The notes: generated by a model from the sequence alone, not told the origin. A stretch of 64,000 nucleotides of DNA from Lepeophtheirus salmonis (GCF_016086655.4 NC_052144.2:32891896-32955895); one strand, 5' to 3'. Positions 31,640 through 44,709 are shown, counted from the first letter of the stretch. Translations and numbers: made by a program.

Positions 31640-32690
31640 TATATAATTAATTGCAGTGATGGGATGCGTAACTTTTTCCCTTTCCTGTTCGTTTGCATTC
31701 CTGGGGATGTATTAAAATTTCGAGAGATGAATAGTTTGTCTCATATTGGAGAACTCTCATTACATGAAAAAAAATATTCTTTCTTAATCCTTTCAGCCTT
31801 CATCACGGATAAAACGTTATCCAGTACACATGAAATTGGAACTATAATACATGATTTATGAATGGATTTAAATATTGTCTCTTTAGTTCTTAAAAATGAA
31901 CACTTAGAAAATAAAATATATGGAAAGTAAAAACTTTATATACTTATTTTACGGGTGAAGTTTCATGTATATGTATCAAAATATCAATAAGAAATACACC
32001 CTCCTGTTTTTAAATGGTCTGAGAAATTCAAACAATTAAAAAAAAAATGGCCCATAAAACTTTAAATAGTTAATTATCCAATTGGTATAAGTTATTTGAT
32101 GATCCCTTGTTATACTGAATTCTTCTTGTGTCATTTCATAAATATTGGTTCTTCGCTGTTTACATATGGTCAAGTTTGAGTCTTTCTCCTGTATCTTTAA
32201 TGCTAGTCAATGGAGGAGCGTCCATTGAATTTTAATCAAGGGGGATATCATCACGAATGTAATAAACAAAGAGTAGATTATAAGTGAAAGTAGTAATTAC
32301 CCTATTTGGGAGCTCTGGCTCCTTAGATCCACGATTTGTAAACATTTGTAAACGATTTGTATACTAGTACATCATTAATGTAAATAATTAGCATTTAGAT
32401 TTTCCATGGTAAAAAAAATCGGAGTCTATTTTCATTTATTGTAGATATTACACATTAATAGTTAGCGTTATCAGAGTTCACTGACTTATAAATAATGACT
32501 AAAATATATTTAGTTATATTCAATTATTCCTTGTAATAACCGTTTTTCAACTGTATCGATATTGTCAATTAATATTCATCGCAATATATTATAATATCGA
32601 TACTTTTTGACTGCCATAATAATTACTATTAATCAAATATCCTAATCTGTATATTTATATACTACATTTAGATCGAGCGTGCTTTACGAG
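31640..32690. other. region of the expected gypsy 5' LTR
   Basis: If the primer site at 31636 is right, the 5' LTR would start at 31637 and run upward. No partner LTR was found, so its length cannot be set. The frame at 31664-31861 has no recognised domain. Confidence 0.35.
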
Positions 32691-32705
32691 TTCTCAGACT
32701 GTAAT

Positions 32706-33100
32706 GCCTACCCTTTCGGCACAGTAGGGATATGGGCGTCACAACAATTTAATTGGATATAACTTTTCTTATGATCATTCCAAAATGTTTTTTATTACTT
32801 TAAAATGACTAAATGCATCTGTTTTTTCATTTTTTTATTGTCATATTGATGTTTTTTAAATAAATATCTTATTTAAAGTGATTTAAGTTTTGGTAATTTT
32901 GGACAGTTTGTACAATCAAGTTCTATTATTTATATTTATATTTATATAGTTTTTTTTACTAATTTAGAAGTTACATTTTTTATATTGCATTATATTTATT
33001 TAATCTACTGTAAAACTTTTGAGGTCATACGTAATTTTTTATTGATATATTTAATTTTTTTAACAAAGGGACGTGGGTGTTCCTACTGCCCTGAAGGGTA
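32706..33100. repeat. imperfect inverted repeat before piggyBac relic
   Basis: Left arm 32706-32740 (with CCTACCCTTTCGGCACAGTA) and right arm 33068-33100 (reverse complement with TACCCTTCAGGGCAGTAGG) match in most positions. They may be the terminal and subterminal repeats of the piggyBac-like relic that starts at about 33250. The right end of that relic shows no convincing counterpart. Confidence 0.4.
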
Positions 33101-33255
33101 AAATCCGTTACGAATAACTATTTTTTAATTACGTTATATTTTTCTTTGTCTTTTGAAACGTAGTAAAATTTGTGATATTATTAGTATTGTCAAACTAACA
33201 AAGATGTCAAGGAATGCAGTAAAAATGAATAATAATAAAAAATTATATTTATATA

Positions 33256-34560
33256 GAACGTGAAAAAGGAATTGATGAGTTATTTTCATTGCTCGATCAC
33301 ATTGACAGTGAAACAAAAGGTGAAGTTGGGAATCCTTTGAAAGACTCTGATACAGAGTATCTGGCAGAAAAACCTCTGCCAGACCCTGTTGTAGAATGCA
33401 ATCAAATTATGGCCCCGGAAGCAACGATCCATGTGAATTGCAACATTAGTAAAGATGAACATTAGGAAAATACGTCAAAAACTTCAACAATGAAAGGGTA
33501 ATTAGACCAAAATTTGTTCCACAAAAAGATTGTAATTTAAGGGCTCAAGTTTTGGTTGATCTTCCTAAACCTATTGCTCATTTTTGAATCAACTACAAAT
33601 TTCCTAGCTCTTTCGAATTATATATGACAACAAACAAACATTTATGCTCTCCAAACTACTGGGGAGATTGTAACAAATGAAGAACTAATCTGATCCATTC
33701 TGAGAATTAATCTCATGATGTCAGTGATGAAGCTTCTTAATTTGAAATCATATTGGAGTGTTGATAATTTTTGATATCATGTGAAGGTATCAAAAATTCC
33801 ATGACCAGAACTTGATTTATGTCCATTCTTCAATACCTTGACTTCGCCAATAACTTAAAACCAAATTAATCGGACAAAGTTTACAAAATAAGAGCAATTA
33901 TTGACTATTTAAATGTAGCCTTTCAATCTGGCATGCCCGATGCTCCAGAATAGTTTAATTGACGTACACATGACTCAATTCAAAAGGAAAATGTCCTGCA
34001 AGCAATATATGAAAAAAAAAACACCATAAAGTTGGATTCAGATGATGGTATATAGGTGCCGCAGTAAAACAGGATCTCTTTAAGAGTTTAATTTATACCT
34101 TGGGAAGAAAGTAAAAATGAATATGCTTGGACTGTCTCTGAAGCACAAAAATTCCTACTGTACACTATATTTTGAGAATTTCTTCAGTTATCCCTAATTA
34201 GTAAACTAGTTACACGAGAATAAATTATATTGTATCGGAACTGTACAGAAAGTGCCAACTATGAACAAAGATAAAGATATTACTTTCGATCAAATTGAGC
34301 TAAAATGTACAAATAATATTGGATCAGTCATGTGGTTTGACAATTGTTTAGTTACTTTAATTGACACGAGTTTGATAAAGAAATAAAACTCTGGTAGGGG
34401 ATGTGTTGATATTCTGGATCAAAAGACTATTACTTATAGATTGGATAAAAAATCATTGAGGTTTCGTTATTATTTGAGGATTTTCTTTTTATTTCTTGGA
34501 TATTTGCGTAGTTAATTCGCACATTGTTTATAAAAAAAAATAATCCAAAAGGAATGGAAT
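33256..34560 (+). pseudogene. piggyBac-like (PGBD-type) transposase relic
   Basis: A second piggyBac-type gene, much more decayed than the one at 14-16 kb and not its close copy. It starts EKGIDELFSLLDHIDSE, with an acidic N-terminal region (DSDTEYLAEKPLPDPV). TTGEIVTNEELI and a short YWSVDN segment belong to the first part of the core. QAIYEKKN, LGLSLKHKN and WFDNCLVT follow, and then GCVDILDQK, which carries the third catalytic Asp. RYYLRIFFLFLGYLRS closes the core. The first two catalytic Asp are not convincingly visible. More than ten stops or frameshifts are present. The order of segments is that of PGBD2/4-type proteins. Confidence 0.65.
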
Positions 34561-34569
34561 TATTTTAGG

Positions 34570-37500
34570 AAAATGGCTTATGATCCCGAAAGGCTAAGGC
34601 TTAGGAGGTTAACACTTTGCATGGGTGCCTCTTTTGAACATGGTCAGGGTAAGATGGGGGTATTGGGTTTTTTTAGGGGAGGGGGGGGGATTCTATGTAG
34701 GTGGCTTATTCTAAACCCAATAAATAGGATATGTTTTTTGAGTTCAAGGATAATTGATAAGGGGTTGAGTTATAAATCAAAAAGTTACTGGTGTTTAAAA
34801 ACAACTATAAAATGATGACGTTTTCTTAATTTATTTAAGGTAAAAAAAAATATGGGCAAAAAAGGAAATTGGTGAAAATTGCAGTTTTACTGATGTATAA
34901 CTGAAATATCTGTCATATTTTGAATAATTTTTAATTTTTTTTTCGATATTTCCATTTAACGTCAATTTTCAATTCCTATAAAGAAATGCCACCCAACAAT
35001 GCATTTTGTACATAAATTTATAAAACTTAACATTACACACAATATCGTATTTTTAATTTTTGAATATTTTAAAACATAATTTTTAAAAAATTTCCACAAA
35101 TGAACCAGTTATGAAGGGTTATTTTTTGACTTGTTATTTTTCATTATTTTTCGATTAAGCAAGTACTATACAATCCTGGCAAGTTTATGATCCTCTTTAC
35201 AATGCCAATAAATTTTATCTACTACTTTTTTCAAAATTAGTTTTAACAGGTTTTTTGCAATTTTTTCTTAAATTTCGATGTTGGTATGTTATATAAAGTT
35301 TATAGCAAAAAAAATTCTTAATTTATAACACGTTATTTTATTTAATATACATGTGCTATATTATGATTATGACCCACACTGTAATTTCATGCTCACTGCT
35401 TTGCCTAACAAAACCCATGTAAGTTCTATATTAGAATTTTTAAATTTTGTTTGATTTTCCATATTTTTAAAACCAAAAAAAAAAAAAAAAAAAAGAATTA
35501 TTCATTCATAGTGTCTTTTTAAAAGGTTATATACAAAAAGAATTAAATATTTAAGATTTGAAATATTGTTCCATCTATGATAGTTTATAAAATATATATA
35601 TGTCAAAATAAATAGTATTAAAACTTAATACTTATTTTCTGACAGAATGTTTGGAACTAAAATACTAATAATGAAGCAAGTTAGATAAAAAATGTTGTTT
35701 CATCTATGAGATTTAATAAAATATAAATACAGTAATTGGATTCAATCGATAAATTTAAATTTTACAGATTTTCAAATAAATACGTCCATGAAGAACAATT
35801 TCTGAATATTTGATGATTACTTTCTTGTTTAGAGGAATGAAATGCAAAATATTTAGGAATACCCAATTTCTTAACTTTTGTAATTACAGTACACCTGTAA
35901 TGTATATGCAAGTACTTTAATATTTTTGTAAATTGAGTTTTAAGTGATAAATTAGCTTAGAAAATCAGCTTCATTCTCTTTCTAGATGAATAACATGAAC
36001 AGTCTTGGGTATATTTAATCATCAAATAGATATGGAAAAGAACTGGTGTTCTTTTGTACTAGTACTATAGTGAACAGGGATATTAACTTTATGAAAAAGT
36101 ACGTTTTTGAATTTTGATATGTTTCTGCATTTCTTCACATGAGATAATATAACATATCTAACATAAAATAAACTCTAATATCATTTTTTTCTGGTGTCTA
36201 TATATGGCAAATATATATCCCTCAATACCTCATAGGCCTTAAAGGTTTTTCCCAAATGTCATTTTTGATGATTTTGTGTAGTTTTTGGACAACAAGTATG
36301 GACATAAAACACAATGTGATGCCAAAAAGACATTAAACAACAATTTAGTTATTTTAGTATAATACTTTTCATATAAGTAACAAGATTGCCCAGAACTCTG
36401 AAGGTATAGAGAAATAACTAGGTGAGTGGACGGCATTACTAAAATGGTAAAGTCCAATGATATATTAATATTTTTCTTTTTTATATCTACTAATTTTTTT
36501 GGTGAAACGATATAAATATTTTCGAAAGATTATAAAATAACCTCAACTTATTTTTTGCTAATTTTTTTAATACCAATGTTAAAATCAGAATAATTTATCT
36601 TTGATATTATTTGACATATTTTTTTTTAGATTTCTAATACTAAAATCGTAAAATTTAGACAAATAGAATTAGATTAAATTATTATTATCAAATTAGTTTA
36701 ACTACTTCTTTCTTAATACCTTATATTTCCGATTATAACTGAACAAACTAAATATTATTAGTTTAGAATCGTTTCCTTCTTTAGCCATATATACGGTAAG
36801 ATTAGCTTCAAGAGCATCAAGGTCAGGAAATGAAGACTAAATTAAAGCAAAACTTATAAACATAATATTTTGGATGGTTTAATGACATTGTAGAGAGAGG
36901 AATAAAAGGGATGTCTGATAATGGGATAATGACTTAAGATCCCTAGCAGAGAAAGCATATCCTTCAAGCTCTAGAATATAATGGGTACCGATTTGAAAGT
37001 TTTAAAAAGAGTGTATTTTATAAATAAATGAATCATATAAATTATCATTTTTTTTTGTGATTTTTTGGTTTTTATTTCTTCAAGTCTAAGAAACTATATA
37101 CAATAATAAAAAAGGTATATCATTCTTATTTTTGTGTAAGAGTTTTTTATATAAGAAATCGAGATAAGTGTAAAATATTTCGAAAATATTACTATCATTT
37201 CCCCAAAAAATGATAAATATGAGGTAAAATAGCATTGATAAATGACATTTTTAATACTGCCATCTATGCAATTAGCTTTTTTTTACCTTCATTTTATCAT
37301 GGAATCTTGATACTTATATAATAAAATACTTGTAAAATTGTTATTCAAAAACAATTAAATTTTAGTTTATTGTCTTTTTTGAAATTTAATTGTGTTTGTT
37401 ATTTATACTTTTTATCCAAAAACTACCCCAAATCATCAAAAATTGAATTAAAACATTTTTTAAGGATAATGAAACAGGGTATATGACATAAATAGATCCT

Positions 37501-38755
37501 TAAAAACAAGATTTTCGACCTTTTCGTATCTTACAGCATGGAAATTTTTTTGGAAACATTCCAAAATTAAAACATGATATTTTTGAATCGGTTTAATGCA
37601 TATGAACAAATTGAATTACTCCATGTAATAAAAATCTGCATATGGATATGTAAATTTCAATGTATAATTTAAATTATATCAAATCAACAAAATATTTATG
37701 TGCATTACAAACTGTTCGTTAGTGTGTTAAACTGGAGAAAATATTTTTTTATAAATAAATGTACATTGAACATTTATTTTCCTGAAGCACTTGGCAAAAC
37801 CATTGTGAAAGGCAATAATTTTTCATAGAATATACATTATTTGATATAGTTAATTATATCGAATCATTTGTAAAGACAAATGATACATTTCTTAGGTTAT
37901 TGTAGTCTTGCATGTTCATTACAATGGAAATGTCTTTATGACCCTTAAAGTTACTCAGGATCAATTTTTAATCATTACTTAGCTATTTACTTTCCATATT
38001 CTAAAACAAAAAGGTATAATAAAGTTGATAAAAATATGAAAACCTGACAGTGTTTCAAAAACTGACAAGGACGTAGGAGGAGTTGATAATTTTGATGCAA
38101 TAACGGCTTTCTAATTATATCAACGAGAGGGTGATGACTTATTTTTAACGGAGAGGAACAGCTGGCTCAAGTTTAGAAATGACTATGGCATCCACTTGAT
38201 ATAGTATATATTTCAGTTAAGATGTTGAATTATTACAAAACGTAAGAATAATACAAAATTAGTGTATTGCAGAAGTAGGCTACATCTCTATTCTTTTTTT
38301 CAATTTTATTTTATGTGTTTTCTTTTTGTTAAATTACAATTATGGCAACAATAATATTAAATACACAGAAACTCCACGAAGATACACAATATATATGAAC
38401 AATTTTCCTGTATTTATTAATAATCAGTATATCCAAGCAAGGCTCCCACTTTTGCAAAATATCCATAAATATTCCTCCATATATTTCTCGCAACCACCTA
38501 AGAACCCCTTTTTCCTATACCAAATCAAGCAGATGAATGACGGGACGTTCATAAAACCAATTGAATTGTTTTGCAGTTTGGTTGCCGGGTCGATGTTTTT
38601 ATGAGCCAGTCTAGGAATATCTAGCTTCACCTCGTACTCTACGAGAATATTCCTCTCCACAATCTCCCTGTTAAGGTCATGTCACACTGAGCATTAATAA
38701 ACTGAAGCGTTCAAACAGAATTGAAATAATAGAAATTTCTCATCAAAACACCCGT
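34570..38755. other. AT-rich non-coding stretch
   Basis: Mostly poly-A/T-rich DNA, with a G-run (GGGGAGGGGGGGGG) at 34676-34689. A minus-strand frame at 38424-38660 and its plus-strand overlap at 38326-38604 look somewhat protein-like but match nothing I know. Otherwise nothing. Confidence 0.5.
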
Positions 38756-38769
38756 GGAAGAATACATGT

Positions 38770-39690
38770 CTTAGAGGATATTTTAGAGTTAATGGAGTTC
38801 AAGTCTGAAACAAAGGAGCAACAAGAAGATGTCTTGATGTTCATAGAAGGGAGAGATCACATGGATGAAGAAATTATGAAGGAATTCCTGAAAAAAAAAT
38901 GGAGGAACTAGCTGGTAAGGAGGATCGAAATCTGCCTTCAAAGAATGGAGCGTGTAAAGTATACGGAAAATTTGCGTATAAGGAACCTGAACTATTGAAA
39001 GGAAGCATGGATTTGAATGAGAAATGAGGGAGAAATGAAAAGTCTCAATTTGGGTATAAGAAAACACAGAGTTATCCTTTCCTGAAATTTTAGACATATT
39101 TTCGCTCTCAATATAACATCATTCTTGATAAAGTTAAATTTCATTCCTTATATCAAAAAGAAGGACTTCTATGTAGACGTAACTCGAACTGCAAATCGTG
39201 CCGAATTAAATGAACGATGCGGTAATAAAGACTGTTTAGAAGAAAATATCAAATTTAAATTAACTGTAGGACTGGGGATGAAGAAACGAGGAAAAAAACT
39301 TATGGGCATACAAGAAAAAGAATATACACTTCAAAAAGTTATTGATAGATATTGAGCTTAGGATATGCCAAAGACAGATGATGAAAAGTTAAATTCTGTA
39401 AGAGTCAAATAGATTGCAAGAGGAAAATTCAGGGATCAAAGCCTTAGTCGAGGGAAAATAGTTTTAGAAAAAAACTTGTGGAAAGAAAAATAATGGATAG
39501 CATATTCTGTTCAAGAGACCATATTATAAATAAATGTCCTTCTTGGAAACCGAAATGTAGAAAATGTAAAGGAATTAGTCATTTCAAAGAGTCAACTGCC
39601 TGTAGAAATGCAATTGCAAGAAACAGAAGAGTCAAGGTAAGAAGTAGAATCTTGGAAAATCTTCACAGCAAGGGCAATTCCCTTTGCTTA
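38770..39690 (+). pseudogene. gypsy gag relic with zinc knuckles
   Basis: An acidic N-terminal part (MEFKSETKEQQEDVL, DHMDEEIMKEFL) is followed by capsid-like segments (LNERCGNKDCLEENIKFKL) and the linker VDRY..DMPKTDDEKLNSVRVK in broken frames. The knuckle region reads FCSRDHIINKCPSWKPKC and CRKCKGISHF. This resembles the double knuckle of K02A2.6-type gypsy elements (C..C...H...KCPAW...C..C...GHF...C), but the first Cys and the last spacing are altered. At least three frameshifts separate the pieces. Confidence 0.6.
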
Positions 39691-40165
39691 TAGAGAAGCT
39701 ACAAAGAAGGAATTGGAAGAATTGTTGACAAAAGGAATAACTGAGCGTCTCGGAAATAAACCTACGGAATGGTGCCACACTATGGTTGTGGTGGGAAAGA
39801 AAAATGGTAAGGTTAGACTAACAGTGGATCTAACAAAATTAAATAAGTTTGTCAATAGACCTATACACCCTATGACTAATCCAAAGGAGATAATTTCAAA
39901 CATTGAACCTGTAAATAAGTACTTTTCCACGTTTGATGCAATTAAGGGATATTGGCAGATCCCTTGACACCATGAGAGCCAGGACCTAACAACGTTCATA
40001 ACTCCGTGGGGAAGATTCATGTTTAAAAGATGGGAAATGGGATTAAATGCAACAAGTGACGTATTCAATCTTATGATGGACCAAGCTTATGGAGAATTGC
40101 CAAATACAACGAAGTTGTTTGATGATATTTTAAAATATGATGAGACATTTTTGCCAGAGTTTATG
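39655..40165 (+). pseudogene. gypsy reverse transcriptase relic
   Basis: It begins AIPFAYREATKKELEELL and continues TERLGNKPTEWCHTMVVVGK, VRLTVDLTKLNKFVNRPIHP and YFSTFDAIKGYWQIP (motif A, Asp present). A stop follows, then TTFITPWGRFMFKRWEMGLN, and finally TTKLFDDILKYDE (motif C, both Asp kept, Phe for the usual Val). The fingers and palm are therefore present with only one stop, which makes this younger-looking than the gag before it. The thumb and all later domains are missing. Confidence 0.8.
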
Positions 40166-40209
40166 AATAGATTTGGGCCGTATTCACAAAATTTCCTTGG
40201 AGATCAACC

Positions 40210-41205
40210 AAGTTTTTGGATTCACTCTCCAACTATCGTGCAGCAACTCGATTATTTTGCCCTCGACAGTATTACATTCTTAATATCACCCTTTTTAAGG
40301 GATTCCAAGGCAATGGTCGAGTGAATAAATGGACCATATGGGAGATGATATTTTTTAAGTTTTTGATAATACCCTCCCGAGAGTTACAAACTTTCATGTA
40401 CAAGGGCTTGGAAAGCTTGTTCTACGGCGGTCCCACTGAGGTCGATACATATATTTCTTAGATACTGATGAAATGTGTATTACAGTTTATAGGTTAGTTT
40501 GAAAATCTAGTACTCAAGATATCATGGAGCACTAAGATCTACCCATGTTCGACCATGTGACCTCTTCCTTTTTTTTCTGCCATAAATAAAAAGTATTTCA
40601 TGATAAATTGATAAAAGTTTATTATGACTCCCGTCAGTTTGGCACAGAATAATCCGTTTTTATTAATTTATTTATGTCTCGAAACTAAAGGGTATTTGCT
40701 TGGGTAAATGGGTGTACTTTTGATCTTTTATTTTCACATTAAACAGCATTGTAGGCCACTGAAAGGATATTATTTCATCGGAGTTCTGAAAAACAAAACA
40801 AAACAATAAAACAATAGTATAAAAAATATTATAAGAGGGACTTATTTTTCAAGTCAGACTTTAATCATTTGTGATTCAACATGTTGTGTTTTTATTTTTT
40901 TCCTAAGTTCATCGAACTTCTCTTTTCCAAAAAAGTAAATAAAATAGTATTTTGTAAATATACTTTTACTCCAAAGTAAGGTCCATTGCATAGTATTCGT
41001 TAGATCTGTCATGTCTTAGATAGTAATTGCATTTATCTTTTTGGTTATTAGTTGTAGTCGCTTATAATTTTTCCAATGTTAAAGTAAATATATTTTCTTT
41101 CAAGTTTGATTAAATTATTAGAATTATATGTTTACTTTTACAAATATCTCTCTAATCCAGTAAAGGAACAAATTTTAAGTTATTTTGGTGATTTTCAACA
41201 GGTCT
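40210..41205. other. AT-rich non-coding stretch
   Basis: No recognisable gene. The frame at 40216-40461 continues past the gypsy break without any domain. Confidence 0.5.
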
Positions 41206-41213
41206 TCTTTGAT

Positions 41214-42723
41214 ATGGCTAGCAATGTGATGTCAAAAGTATACGAGAATTTCATTGACTTTGGAAGAAAAGTTGCCAAATTTGAGCCTTGCGAAGATCTG
41301 TTAGCTAGAAACTGGTAGTTCTTCGGATGCCACTGCATCCAATTTAAAAAAAGCACTTGAAAGAAGACATCCCTCATAGTTTTTTTATTTAGGAGTTTTA
41401 TAGGACAAAAAGAGATCATCTAGTGATATAAAGGATACAATTGGTGCGACAAAATTAAAGGAAAGTATTTTGAGTAAAGAATCCTTCGAATATCCTGTCG
41501 TTGATCTAGTATTAACTGGAGGAACCTCTCTTCTCACTTTCAATTCATCTGGGAAGCGATGGCTTATTGAATTTGACTTTTTCGAGTAACGGTGGGGGCT
41601 TATGTGATGGAAAAATATATACGAAATAAAATAACAGATGGACAATATAAAACACGTCACCAAAAGTATGTACTGCCTTAAAATATGCAACTGTTTGAAG
41701 AAAATGTTGAGTAGTGTGAGGGTATACAAGTTTATAGACTTGGAATTGTTGATATAAAAGGGAAGAATTCAAGCTACGACACACAAATTATGGTGGAAAA
41801 TATAAATAAATTAATATATAAGCAATTTAATATATCAAAATTAAAGTTGTTGGCTGTCGTTACCGATAATGCCTCAGTTATGCTAAAAACAGTTCGTTTG
41901 GGTAATAAGACATTCAAATTGTTGTTGAAGACGACAAAGAACAAGAAGAGGGTGATGAGGAAGAATGTCTCTTAATTAAAGTCCCAACAGTACACTGAAT
42001 GGGGTATGGCGTTCATACACTCCAGCCTTCAGTGAAAGATGGATTGAATCGGGGGAAACTTCTGTTATTCTGAATCTGGTTTGGAAACTAATATGAGGAA
42101 ATCCAACTTTCTGACTGTCATTCACAAGATACATAAAATACCAATCTTAGATTGTATGATGGGAAGAGGGAGAAGAAAGCTCATACTGCATAGGATCATT
42201 GATCTCCAAGAAATTGTGGATGATTTCACATTTGCGTCCATGAATTTATACATGTCCGAAACTATATGGACTTTAATCATAGCCTAGAAATTGCCTATTT
42301 ACTACAAACCTACAGAAAAAATGTAAGCAGAAAATTTGAATACCGGATGTTTTTTTAAAGAAATGGGAGTCTTTTAGATTGAGGCTTTCTTCCACACAAA
42401 GTAAAAGTGCAGAAAAGACTCCAAAGTCTATGATAAAATGATAAGAAACACTTTTGGTAAATTGACTACTCTTGCGAGGTATTTAAATCGATTTTAATTA
42501 TCGTCTTCTACTAAAAGAATATCATAAGAAGTTGTCCAGAGAAGTTATCATGGAAGCAGGAACAAGAATGTTTCACATTAACGAGGAAGAAGGTATGTTA
42601 ACGGAATTTGACTTTAGTATAAGTAATAAGGAAGAAGAGGATGACGGGGAAAAGGAATTAAATATTCTTGAGAAACATTCAAAAAGAACTCGTCAAAAAT
42701 GTAATCCTAGTCATGAAAAATAG
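41214..42723 (+). pseudogene. hAT transposase relic with BED finger
   Basis: From the ATG at 41214 (MASNVMSKVYENF) the frame leads into a BED-type zinc finger: FEPCEDLLAR, then after a frameshift TGSSSDATASNLKK and ERRHPS. Further on the hAT catalytic region is visible in pieces: LKLLAVVTDNASVMLKTVRL (a catalytic Asp in VVTDNA), MGYGVHTLQPSVKDGLN, ILDCMMGRGRRKLIL, HRIIDLQEIVDDFTF and LYMSETIWTLI. The Trp of the usual C.TRW reads Gly. The C-terminal dimerisation domain is not recognised, although an acidic frame at 42532-42723 continues the order. Multiple frameshifts and stops are present. Confidence 0.7.
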
Positions 42724-42729
42724 TATTGA

Positions 42730-43834
42730 TGGATGCAATCATCAATGTCGAGAATGGACCTCGACTCCAAAGGAAAAACAGCCTTTAACGTAATAAACAA
42801 AGATACGTCAATGTATTCTTCAAACGTTCGTTCGTTACGTACACATTAGCGTCATTGTCATTATCACAAGTGAGTGTCAAACAATTTTTCTCTGCAATAA
42901 AATTCATTTAAGTGGTCATAGGTCATGAATAAAGGAGGATCTACTAAATGCAATTATTTTCCTTTGAGGAAACTGGGATATGTAAATACATAATGCTAAT
43001 TATTTTTTACATTATATAATTTGTAAATATACATAATCAGTAAGAAAATATTTAGGTTGGAAGTTCTTTTATCTTCCGTTTTTATGAAAATCAAACCTAT
43101 ATTACTTAGGTTTTTTTTTCATATACTTTTTTATGTAGAACACTTTACAGAATATGAGAGTGTTTTTTATCTTTTTGTCGTAGTGTTCATCAAGATTGAT
43201 ATGAGTATATTTATCCACGTGTGTGACTTACCGGATATGGGATTCTGACTTGAAATTCCAGTTAGAGGACACAGTCTCGAAGTTCAACGGCGGACTTGGT
43301 GTTGAAGTTTTTAGTAGGAGTCGGGAGTTAGTCTTACGCTTAAGGTTGGACGCAGGAATTGGACTCGCCCTAAAACTTAAGCAGGTACATGCAAAATCTT
43401 CAAAAGAAGAAACCCAGCCTTGATACATACTGATGATTTCAAAATGAAAATATTCAAAACCAGATTTGATGCCATAAAACTAATTACAGATTTATAATCA
43501 GTGCATAAAGTAATTCTAGAATTGGAAATGCATTCAAAATAATTTTTATTTTATTGACTGTTGTTATTAATTGGATGCACTTACCATATCTTGTTATATT
43601 TTTTCATCGCCTAACAAACATTTTATTTTTTTTAAGCTGAAAAGATTTCATTGAAAAGTATCCCACACAATAATTTGTACATCTTTAGAATCCAACATGA
43701 TCACCAAATTCATTTTTTACTTTATATAGAGGTAGATAATGAGCCTTTTTATGAAAGAAAACCAGGATTTATTTTATTTTCAAAAGATAATTTTGCTTAA
43801 AATAATAATAACAAAACCTTTTAGTGAAGGACTT
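42730..43834. other. stretch between two hAT features
   Basis: No gene recognised. At 43223-43430 both strands are open for 66 codons in a GC-richer patch (with ACTCG-type words), which looks like a decayed repeat rather than a gene. Confidence 0.4.
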
Positions 43835-43842
43835 ATTTAGAC
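43835..43842. repeat. 8-bp target-site duplication, left
   Basis: ATTTAGAC; the right copy at 44710-44717 is ATATAGAC (7 of 8). Confidence 0.55.
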
Positions 43843-44709
43843 TAGGGATGTACGGATATCAAAATTTTAGTCAATTCCAGTACTATCATTGTGGACAATT
43901 CTGATACTAATTATATCCCTAGATTTTTTAGAAATTTAAAATCACCCTCTTTGCCTCTCGGCCTTTTAATTTCAACTGCCTCACTGCTATAAAAAAATAC
44001 TTGCGTCACTAACAATAGGCTATTTTCAATTATTTTACTGGTTCGACCCACATGAGATCGAATGGTTTGGAACTGTTTCCAGTTCCTAACTCAGTTTTAT
44101 ATGATTGAATAGTCATTCAAATATGTATAAACAAGTGTTCGAGTACGGACTCGTTTCTTTTTTAATAGACCGGAGACGGATACTCATAACTCCAAGTGCA
44201 CTAAAAAAATATGGACTCGACTTCAGATCTCTAATAAATAATATTATTCAACAAAGATAGAAAAATAAATATTAATAAAGGGTTACTGAATGTTTTCAGG
44301 GTAAATTGCTCAACCCCATTCCATCCAGTAAATAATTTTGAACGAATCATGATACAATGCATATGCATTGGGAACTAAAAAAGTGGGCATTTCAAAATTG
44401 TAATTTTCGTTTAAATTTCCTGAAAAGACCTGCAAATTTGTATGATCTTTCTATTTACTTCCTTATACAAATTTCCAGGTTTGTTCAGGAAATTTACGTC
44501 GTTCAGACAAATTCAAAAAAAAGAAATTAACTTTTTCTCAATGATGTTGGGAAGTCTAGCTATTTTATTCATTTATAACTGTAATTTCGTCTCCAAAAAT
44601 GAGCTCAAATAATCATGCATACATATCAGTTGAGTCATCATTATTGATCCGATTCAAATACTTAAAAAAAGGCCAATTCTTGCGGATTCCGATGTATTGG
44701 TACATCCTG
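43843..44709. mobile_element. non-autonomous hAT element (867 bp)
   Basis: The left end is TAGGGATGTACGGATATC; the right end read inward is CAGGATGTACCAATACATC. Both resemble the CAGGGATGTACCGATA-type termini of hAT elements. An 8-bp near-identical duplication borders it, as hAT transposition produces. The interior has no coding frame; it holds a GC-richer block with CGGACTCG words near 44150. It was probably mobilised by a hAT transposase elsewhere; whether the relic at 41.2 kb is a relative cannot be told. Confidence 0.6.

Larger units (their letters stand above)
38760..40200 (+). mobile_element. second Ty3/gypsy relic, protease deleted
   Basis: Plus strand: a gag part from about 38770, a zinc-knuckle segment (39478-39690) and then, within a few codons, the start of a reverse transcriptase (from about 39655), which ends near 40160 at the catalytic box. 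The protease that should lie between the knuckle and the polymerase is missing. RNase H and integrase are absent: after about 40200 the sequence no longer resembles a gypsy element. No LTR was recognised. It differs in sequence from the element at 27.6-31.6 kb. Confidence 0.75.

Noticed and set aside
31640..32300. 5' LTR of the gypsy element
   Set aside because: No matching sequence was found downstream of 27594, so an LTR cannot be delimited; only a possible primer site is reported.
34573..34815. 80-codon frame starting MAYDPERLRLRRL
   Set aside because: Follows the second piggyBac relic, but contains a poly-G tract and no family pattern.
43223..43430. overlapping 66-codon frames on both strands
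   Set aside because: Both strands open over the same GC-richer patch and no domain on either; more likely a decayed repeat.
44039..44051. GGTTCGACCC as a tRNA B box
   Set aside because: No A box at tRNA distance, and it lies inside the non-autonomous hAT element.
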